25,294 nt of DNA from positions 1 to 25,294 of IMG/VR virus record IMGVR_UViG_3300024520_002795; one strand, 5' to 3'. The DNA is from a virus. The notes below the pieces were generated by a model that was not told the DNA's origin, searched no databases, and worked only from the letters and a program-made list of their open reading frames with translations. The translations under genes were made by a program, and so were the position numbers. The stretch's first letter is position 1, and each line of letters opens with the position of its first letter. Positions 15,029 through 20,625 of the stretch are shown here, in pieces.

Positions 15029-15980
15029 TGACTTCGAGATCTGGTCGAAACACCTCTACCAATTCACCCGTGGCGTACCGCACGATGACTACATGTCAGA
15101 TACGGCATGCTTGTCTGCTGAAGATATTAACTCCAAGGGGGCTGGATGGCTTAACGACAAATCCCTGCTCCGCAAGCGCCTTCCCTCCGAATGGCTAATC
15201 CCCGAATATGGGCGTTTAGAGGGCGGCAAGATCGTGGAATATGCGGAAGCCGACTTGGATGTAGGCACAGCAATCTTTGAAACCGATGTGGTCCTGAAGG
15301 ACGTCGGGGCCTCTAGTGGTAAAAACATTTGGTTTCTTAGCGCAGGGATGGAAGAGAGGGAAAGGGAGCACATACTCAACCAAGCCGTAACACGGTCACA
15401 CATCAGCAAAATACAGGTTTGTGATTGGGCGAAACAGCACTCGTACGCTGAGAAGATCTGGCCCAACGGTTCCAACACTCTCCGTTTCCTAGTATTTAGT
15501 CCTGAAGGCGAGTACCCCCAGATAGCGGCAGCGGTTCAGAAGTGGGCGACACTCCACAGCGGACGCTGCGACAACTGGAACCAAGGTGGGCTGACCACAA
15601 CCGTCATCAACGGAGTGATGGGAGACACAATGGAGGACTTCACCGATCGCTCTCAGCGTGGAGGTAACGGTTCGGGGCGGAACCCCACGCGACCTTTACG
15701 CCCCACGAGATACGTTTCGCACCCGGAGCACGGATCGGAGATCATGGGTGTTAAGATACCGTTTTGGCAGGAAGCTGAAAGAATGGTACTTGAAGCATCG
15801 AACATATTGAGGGAAGAACTTCCATACATTGGTTGGGACGTCATCATAACCGAGGATGGCCCCAAAATCATTGAAGGCAACCCTTGGCCCGGTATCCAGT
15901 TGATGCAAGTCCACTTTCCTCTACTCGCCAACGTCAGGTTTAGAGATTTCTTGGAGTCACATCAAGTGAAAGGTCTGTAA
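15009..15980 (+). CDS. ATP-grasp ligase (sugar-transfer-associated type)
   Basis: About 323 aa. GTG 15006, ATG 15009 and ATG 15015 are all possible starts, all overlapping the ParB-like gene. The ATP-grasp core is visible: DVVLKDVGASSGKNIWFLS near residue 100 (the Lys and Gly-rich loop that hold ATP), then NTLRFLVFSPEG, then a C-terminal block KIPFWQEAERMVLEASNIL, YIGWDVIITEDGPKIIEGN (acidic Mg2+ ligands and EGN) and PGIQLMQ. The last block closely follows the ATPgrasp_ST family pattern. ATP-grasp enzymes join a carboxylate to an amine or thiol through an acyl-phosphate. The substrate is unknown, and its place in the operon implies action with the oxygenase, PP-loop enzyme and methyltransferase. 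Confidence 0.75.
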   Translation: MTMATLDDFEIWSKHLYQFTRGVPHDDYMSDTACLSAEDINSKGAGWLNDKSLLRKRLPSEWLIPEYGRLEGGKIVEYAEADLDVGTAIFETDVVLKDVGASSGKNIWFLSAGMEEREREHILNQAVTRSHISKIQVCDWAKQHSYAEKIWPNGSNTLRFLVFSPEGEYPQIAAAVQKWATLHSGRCDNWNQGGLTTTVINGVMGDTMEDFTDRSQRGGNGSGRNPTRPLRPTRYVSHPEHGSEIMGVKIPFWQEAERMVLEASNILREELPYIGWDVIITEDGPKIIEGNPWPGIQLMQVHFPLLANVRFRDFLESHQVKGL

Positions 15981-16561
15981 TGGGGACAAGGTACAACGCT
16001 GAAGCCTACCTTAAAGCATGGAGCGAGGAGGGCAAGTTCCCCAAAATTCACGACCCCGTTTTTAACCTGTTCATGACCACCTTCGAATCCGAATCGGTGC
16101 TCGACTTGTGCTGCGCCACAGGCATGATGGGGACACGGATTCAAGAGAAAGCCGGAATCAACGTATGCGGAGTGGAGTGGCTAGAAAAAAACATTCTTCG
16201 AGCATCCAAGTTCGGTGTCTCGATTCCAATCCGTGAAATGAAAATCGAGAGAGAAACTCTCCCCGAATTCACCGACTGGATCAAACAGAATAAAGTCACC
16301 GGAATCGTGGCCCGTCGCTGCATCAGCGAACTATTCGGAAACACCCCAAGCAACACGATTGACTGGGAGTGGGCGGACATCTGGTCGAACGCTGTAGCTG
16401 ACGCAGGGGTTAAAGAGTTTTGGGTCGAAGGTAGAGCCGATCAAGGTCGCTCAGTGCACTGCATCCCTGACACCGAAACAGAAGTCAAATGTTTGTCCTT
16501 CAGGTATACTGTGTCCGAGACGCAAGGTAAAACCGCATATCTGACTTTGAAAAATGACTGA
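15980..16561 (+). CDS. SAM-dependent methyltransferase-like protein
   Basis: A 193-aa protein translated by TAATG overlap with the ATP-grasp gene. Motif I of class I methyltransferases is at residues 40-51 (VLDLCCATGMMG), followed by INVCGVEWLEKNILRASKFG, where the E after motif I would bind the ribose of SAM. No (D/N)PPY motif of amino-DNA methyltransferases and no PC motif of C5 enzymes is seen; the motif IV area reads GIVARRCISELFG. So a non-DNA substrate or a degenerate, possibly non-catalytic domain is possible. It overlaps the HNH-like gene by 8 nt. Part of the six-gene operon. Confidence 0.65.
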   Translation: MGTRYNAEAYLKAWSEEGKFPKIHDPVFNLFMTTFESESVLDLCCATGMMGTRIQEKAGINVCGVEWLEKNILRASKFGVSIPIREMKIERETLPEFTDWIKQNKVTGIVARRCISELFGNTPSNTIDWEWADIWSNAVADAGVKEFWVEGRADQGRSVHCIPDTETEVKCLSFRYTVSETQGKTAYLTLKND

Positions 16562-17075
16562 CTACAACGGCTTCACAGGCGCAGAGCGTCACAAAGGTGG
16601 CAACATCCAAACTTGGGCCTACAAAAAAGGCTACTTGAAGCGACCCCTAAATTGTGAGGCGTGCCACGTTTACGGTGACGTCCCCGGTGAAATCGTCGCC
16701 CACCTCGAAGACTACACGGAACCAATCAAAGGCTCCATTTTTCTTTGCTACAGGTGCCACAGGATGGTCCACATTCGCCACCAGTACCCTGAAGCATGGT
16801 ACGACTATCGCAAGAAGGTCGGGGGAGGCTTCCATTGGCCTTTAGCCACTAACAAGCCGGGGCAGGTTGTTCACGACCATTGCGACAACCGTTTGAAAGG
16901 AATTTTTGATGCAGGAGCGGTATCGGGGTATGCGAGAGGTGAAACCGTTTTGGATCGGATCGACGACGGGACGTTACATCCCGGCCCCCGCGAAAAGTGG
17001 GTTGAGAAGATGGCGTTGATCATGGACGGCAAACGCCCATTTTTCATCCCTACAGACCAACTATCCTTCCTATGA
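16554..17075 (+). CDS. HNH-like zinc-binding protein
   Basis: A 173-aa protein. Residues 34-73 form a treble-clef/HNH-like site: C-x2-C (NCEACH), then VAHLEDYTEPI, then LCYRCHRMVHIRH. The order C..C, H-x-x-DY-x-P, C-x2-C-H-x3-H is that of phage HNH proteins, where the usual 'AHHxDY' is here AHLEDY. The loss of the second histidine may reduce or remove nuclease activity. The long C-terminal part (GGGFHWPLATNKPG onward) is unrecognised. It is last in the operon and directly before the terminase gene; in some phages (HK97 gp74) an HNH protein assists packaging. It could therefore serve packaging instead of the upstream enzymes. Confidence 0.6.
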   Translation: MTDYNGFTGAERHKGGNIQTWAYKKGYLKRPLNCEACHVYGDVPGEIVAHLEDYTEPIKGSIFLCYRCHRMVHIRHQYPEAWYDYRKKVGGGFHWPLATNKPGQVVHDHCDNRLKGIFDAGAVSGYARGETVLDRIDDGTLHPGPREKWVEKMALIMDGKRPFFIPTDQLSFL

Positions 17076-17081
17076 TATAAT
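17073..17081 (+). promoter_or_regulatory. Extended -10 promoter upstream of the terminase leader ORF
   Basis: TGA then a perfect TATAAT (17076-17081), 7 nt, then ATG 17089. This is the best promoter in the window. Its transcript would begin at the ATG of a 17-codon ORF. Confidence 0.7.
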
Positions 17082-17088
17082 ACATACC

Positions 17089-17142
17089 ATGAATACGTAC
17101 ACCAACCCAACCCAAACACACGGAAAAGAAACCCGTCGATAA
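17089..17142 (+). CDS. Leaderless 17-codon leader ORF coupled to terminase
   Basis: Encodes MNTYTNPTQTHGKETRR. It begins 7 nt after a consensus extended -10 element, and its TAA overlaps the terminase ATG (TAATG). The terminase gene has no convincing ribosome site of its own, so ribosomes finishing this ORF may reinitiate there. No family is recognisable; the peptide is polar and its sequence may not matter. Confidence 0.5.
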   Translation: MNTYTNPTQTHGKETRR

Positions 17143-19712
17143 TGGCAGAAAAAGAACCAGTAGACTGGGAAAAAGTTGTAGAATTCCTAGAACCAAAACC
17201 CTGCCTCTACACCCCCCACGAACCCCATCCGAAACAGAAAGCATTCCTCCGAACAGAAGTCCTAGAATGCTTATTCGGTGGAGCCGCGGGAGGTGGCAAA
17301 GATGTTTGGGTTGGTACTCCAATATTAACTTCAGATGGTTGGTCAACGATGGGTGATCTCCGAGTTGGAGATCTCGTGTTTGGCGAAGATGGTGAACTGG
17401 TTCCGGTGTTGGCTAAATCTGAAGTGATGCAAAATCCTTGCTATGAAATAGAGATGACTGACGGGGAAGTAGTTGTAGCGGGAGAGGGCCATTATTGGAA
17501 CGTGGCAAACGAAAAAGAGCGAGCAAATTACCAACGCACTAATCCATCATGGAAAGCAAAGCGACGCGCTAGCAGGAAAGCCCGTGGGAGGAATGCTTCT
17601 GAACGTGCTCTAGCCACGGGTGGACGCTCAAAGGGGACTGCCGAGGCCACATCCTTAAACAACTCCGTGAGAGCAGCAGAGGTAAGGGAAAACGAAGAAC
17701 GTCCAAGCATTTGGAGTTACACAACCAAGCTTACGACCAAGGAAGTTTTTGAGCTTCAGGAATCTGAACGCAAGCGAGTTACTATCCCGAATGGGGCTAC
17801 CCTCAATAGCGAAGATGGATGGAAGTCCGAGATCCCCCCATACACGTTAGGTGTATGGTTAGGCGACGGGACAACAGAAAGCGGATATATCTGCTGCGCT
17901 GAGAGCGATATGCCCAGCATGATTAGGGAATTAGAGAATGACGGTTGGGAGAACGTTAGGTCAGCTTCATCTTCCATGCCCCGCAAGGAAGGCGGGGAGG
18001 TCGTCCATTTGCTGACGGGTAAGTCGAGTGGTGGGCTATCGCTTCTCCAGTGTCTAAATAAAGAGGGGAAGCTTTATGACAAAAGTGTCCCTGCTTGGGT
18101 TCACAATGCTTCACTGGCGGACAAGGAAGCGTTTGTTTCTGGGTTTTTCGATACCGATGGCTACGTCGACGCTAATCGTGGGCGCATTGAATTCTGTCTA
18201 GCCCGTGAAGATATGGTTCGTGACGTTCATTCGCTTCTGTGGAGTATGGGTCTTTCCCCAACCAGCGTTAAACACAAGAAAACTACCAACCAAGACCCGA
18301 ACTTTGAGGGGGATGCTTGGAGATTTGAACTCTCGCAATGCCCTGCAACGTTGTTCAGGTTGCCTAGAAAGCGCGATCGTCTGGTGGTGAACGTCAAATT
18401 AAAAACCAAGGTCAACCACAACGAGTACCGATCAATCAAGTCCATCAAAGAAGTCCCCACCGTAGACACCCAATGCATTCAAGTCGGGAACACTTCAGGA
18501 CTGTTCAGGATAGGTCGCACACACCTCGTCACACACAACTCAGATGCCCTACTTATGGCTGCCCTGCAGTATTGCGATGTCCCCGGCTACTCAGCCATGA
18601 TCTTCCGTAACACCTTCGCTGACCTCGCTCTTCCCGGTGCCATAATGGACCGTGCCCGAGAGTGGTTAGGCGAATACCCCGAAGTTATATGGTCGAAACA
18701 GTCGAACATGGCTATTTTCCCATCAGGGGCTAGATTGACCTTCGGTTACCTCGACGGCCCTGATGACCACCTTCGTTACAAGGGTGCTGAAGCGCAGTTT
18801 CTAGGCTTCGATGAGATGACTGAAATCCGTGAGCAGCATTACCGATACTTGATCTCTCGTTTGAGGAAGCCAAACGCTGGACCTCTCTCGCGTGTTCCCT
18901 TGAGAGCGCGAGGAGCCACCAACCCTGCACCTAACTGGGTGCGTAGATATTTCGTTGAAGAAGGTATGGAGCAGAAGCGCCTGTATGTTCCATGCAAGTT
19001 TGACGAAAACCCGTTCATCGATCAGAAGTCGTATGCCGAATCCCTAGATCGGCTGTCAGCGGTGGACAGAGCGCGCCTAAAGGGTGGCGACTGGTATGCC
19101 GAGGAAACCGGCAACATGTTTGATCGCGACGACTTCCAGATTATCGCCCCTGAGGATGTCCCTGATTCAGCTTTCTTGAACGTCGTCCGTTACTGGGATT
19201 TGGCTGGTTCTGAGCCCACCGACAGTAACCCTGACCCCGATTACACCGTAGGAGCTAAGGTCGCCATAGTCGATGGCTATATGATCATCCTAGATATCAG
19301 ACGCGTCAGGGTCAACCCTGCTGAGGTGGAGAAGCTAGTGTGGCAGACGGCGCAGGAAGATGGTCCGAACGTGCGTGTGAGGATGGAAAAAGATCCCGGT
19401 CAGGCTGGTAAAGCGCAAATTTCTCATTACGGTCGCAACGTTCTGCTAGGGTTCGACTTTGATGGCAACCCCCCTACAGCCGACAAGGGTTCCCGTGTTG
19501 CCTTGTGGTCAGGTAAAGCTAAGCGTGGAGAGATCGCCCTAGTGCGCGGGGACTGGGTGACAGGGTTCTTAGACGAAGCAATGGCTTTTGATCCGCTCGC
19601 TGGGAAGAAATCTAAGGTCCACGACGATCAAATGGATGCGTGTTCAGGTTCGTTTGAAATTCTTACCGGAATCAAGGGTAAGAGTAAGAATAGAGTGCGA
19701 CTTATCCTCTAA
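17142..19712 (+). CDS. terL: Terminase large subunit, split by an intein
   Basis: An 856-aa precursor; removing the intein leaves a 443-aa terminase, normal for TerL. The N-extein ends in FGGAAGGGK (residues 45-53) and the C-extein begins SDALLMAALQY (467 on), together forming Walker A GGAAGGGKS. Walker B is FLGFDEMTE (D557, E558). The C-terminal nuclease shows an acidic RYWDLAGSEPTD site and HDDQMDACSGSFEIL near the end, as in TIGR01630-type terminases. It packages DNA into the prohead through the portal. Because the intein interrupts the ATP-binding loop, only the spliced protein can work. Translation is probably coupled to the leader ORF by TAATG. The position far downstream of the structural genes is unusual. 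Confidence 0.92.
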   Translation: MAEKEPVDWEKVVEFLEPKPCLYTPHEPHPKQKAFLRTEVLECLFGGAAGGGKDVWVGTPILTSDGWSTMGDLRVGDLVFGEDGELVPVLAKSEVMQNPCYEIEMTDGEVVVAGEGHYWNVANEKERANYQRTNPSWKAKRRASRKARGRNASERALATGGRSKGTAEATSLNNSVRAAEVRENEERPSIWSYTTKLTTKEVFELQESERKRVTIPNGATLNSEDGWKSEIPPYTLGVWLGDGTTESGYICCAESDMPSMIRELENDGWENVRSASSSMPRKEGGEVVHLLTGKSSGGLSLLQCLNKEGKLYDKSVPAWVHNASLADKEAFVSGFFDTDGYVDANRGRIEFCLAREDMVRDVHSLLWSMGLSPTSVKHKKTTNQDPNFEGDAWRFELSQCPATLFRLPRKRDRLVVNVKLKTKVNHNEYRSIKSIKEVPTVDTQCIQVGNTSGLFRIGRTHLVTHNSDALLMAALQYCDVPGYSAMIFRNTFADLALPGAIMDRAREWLGEYPEVIWSKQSNMAIFPSGARLTFGYLDGPDDHLRYKGAEAQFLGFDEMTEIREQHYRYLISRLRKPNAGPLSRVPLRARGATNPAPNWVRRYFVEEGMEQKRLYVPCKFDENPFIDQKSYAESLDRLSAVDRARLKGGDWYAEETGNMFDRDDFQIIAPEDVPDSAFLNVVRYWDLAGSEPTDSNPDPDYTVGAKVAIVDGYMIILDIRRVRVNPAEVEKLVWQTAQEDGPNVRVRMEKDPGQAGKAQISHYGRNVLLGFDFDGNPPTADKGSRVALWSGKAKRGEIALVRGDWVTGFLDEAMAFDPLAGKKSKVHDDQMDACSGSFEILTGIKGKSKNRVRLIL
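17301..18539 (+). mobile_element. Class 3 intein with LAGLIDADG homing endonuclease
   Basis: 413 residues (precursor 54-466). It starts with Asp, not Cys/Ser (K|DVWVGTPILTSDGWSTMG), and ends THLVTHN|S. The W-C-T triplet that defines class 3 inteins is present: Trp119 in block B (GEGHYWNV), Cys445 in block F (VDTQCIQVG), Thr464 before the terminal His-Asn. In this class the block F Cys makes the first nucleophilic attack, so residue 1 need not be a nucleophile. The +1 residue is Ser467. Between the splicing blocks lie two LAGLIDADG-type motifs, LGVWLGDGT near residue 236 and FVSGFFDTDGYVD near 331, indicating an endonuclease that would copy the intein into uninterrupted terL genes. The insertion point is codon-exact inside Walker A. 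Confidence 0.88.
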
Positions 19713-19927
19713 GCGGGTGACGGCTTCTTTGTCGGAACAGGCTTAGCCGGTACCTTCTTAGGTACGACATTGATCTTTCTTTTGGGTTTCCCTATGTTGG
19801 CGATTGGAATTCTCCTTGTCGAGCAAATGAACTGTGCATCGTCTCGAGAGCCAGCACAGATGAATGTCCCTACCTCCGAGGTATTGCATCCATCCCATAG
19901 TATAGCGCATACTCCACTACGAGGCAC
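19709..19927 (-). CDS. Doubtful small leftward ORF with Lys/Pro-rich end
   Basis: GTG at 19927 directly follows the TGA of the leftward gene at 20524, giving 72 aa, and the frame ends over the terminase stop. There is no ribosome site before the GTG. The last ~31 residues are strikingly basic and proline-rich (KPKRK, then VPKKVPAKPVPTKKPSPA). A strong AAGGAG (minus strand, 19817-19812) lies 7 nt before an in-frame ATC at 19804, so a short product from a rare ATC start is an alternative. A TATACT element (minus strand, near 19905) lies inside the ORF. I recognise no family; either version could be chance. Confidence 0.3.
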   Translation of the reverse strand: MPRSGVCAILWDGCNTSEVGTFICAGSRDDAQFICSTRRIPIANIGKPKRKINVVPKKVPAKPVPTKKPSPA

Positions 19928-20524
19928 TCAGGAGGTTTCGGGGTCTTCGTCGTCACTCTCAGCTTCTTGCTCGAAGTAATTGTCTGGTTTAGGAAGGCTG
20001 CGATCGTAATCAATCGCATGCTCTATAGGTTCGATGACTACATCAACGTTCTGGAGAATCAGATTTTGAAAGGTCTCGTGATGTTCAGGCAAGAACACAG
20101 TATCGGCCTTGATGAACTGTGCTCGATAGCCGGTGTCATGCTGGACGATATTCCCCCACATTTTCACTAGCGTCATAATGAAGATATAACGTTCGTCGTC
20201 CTTGTAGTCCATCTCCGCAACGTATGAGTCGAGACTGTCGAACGAATAGTAGCCGCAGGCGCACCAGTCCTGAGGTACTTCCACATGGTCCCTGTCAAGG
20301 TTCTTACCTGCGAAGTCAACACCCATCATGAAATAGGCCCAAGGGGTTCCGTAGAGGTCTTGGTGCATACAGTCAGCCTCCATCGGTTCAGTCCCCCAAG
20401 ATATTTGGGTTCTGACGGGGGAGGTGAGATCAAAGGTTTCCAAGTCTAGCCGGTTTGCTCTCCAACCGTACAAGTAGCCGTTGATGGGTTTAGTCTCTGG
20501 GACGTCCTCAAAGTAAAACATCAT
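19928..20524 (-). CDS. Hypothetical leftward protein, actinobacterial-type
   Basis: A 198-aa acidic protein beginning MMFYFEDVPETKPINGYLYG. Notable parts are YLYGWRANRLDLETFDL, a CACGYYSFDSLDSYV segment near the middle, and IMTLVKMWGNIVQHDTGYRA followed by QFIKADTVFLPEH. The 'W.CxCGyYaF' and 'W G.vveH..GyRA' combination resembles uncharacterised proteins common in actinobacteria and their phages; I know no function. The tail is very acidic. Translation is probably coupled to an upstream 19-codon leaderless ORF by ATGA overlap. It runs against terL and diverges from the helicase gene, sharing a compact promoter region with it. Confidence 0.7.
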   Translation of the reverse strand: MMFYFEDVPETKPINGYLYGWRANRLDLETFDLTSPVRTQISWGTEPMEADCMHQDLYGTPWAYFMMGVDFAGKNLDRDHVEVPQDWCACGYYSFDSLDSYVAEMDYKDDERYIFIMTLVKMWGNIVQHDTGYRAQFIKADTVFLPEHHETFQNLILQNVDVVIEPIEHAIDYDRSLPKPDNYFEQEAESDDEDPETS

Positions 20525-20580
20525 CTACCTCTTGGCCTTAAAGTCAGGGCCGTGGGGTGGATACCTTTACTGCCAACCAT
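20521..20580 (-). CDS. Leaderless 19-codon leader ORF for the leftward gene
   Basis: Encodes MVGSKGIHPTALTLRPRGR. Its ATG (20580) lies exactly 7 nt after the minus-strand TGA-TATACT element. Its TGA overlaps the next ATG (ATGA, 20524-20521). Same arrangement as the terminase leader ORF. No recognisable family. Confidence 0.45.
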   Translation of the reverse strand: MVGSKGIHPTALTLRPRGR

Positions 20581-20583
20581 AAT

Positions 20584-20596
20584 TGATAGTATATCA
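20584..20596. promoter_or_regulatory. Overlapping divergent extended -10 elements (TGATA-GTA-TATCA)
   Basis: A 13-bp palindrome. Read leftward it gives TGA-TATACT, then 7 nt, then ATG 20580 (leaderless leader ORF). Read rightward it gives TGA-TAGTAT, with a start near 20599 and a ~27-nt leader to the helicase ATG. The two promoters share the same bases, so only one can be open at a time. Confidence 0.5.
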
Positions 20597-20625
20597 GTGC
20601 CTCCTACGATCGACAAACGAAGATA

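Noticed and set aside
20587-20599. Leaderless GTG mini-ORF (20597) upstream of the helicase, ending TAATG at 20626
   Set aside because: The gap from TAGTAT to GTG is only 4 nt, so the GTG would not be at the 5' end. The ORF is nine codons and could be chance.
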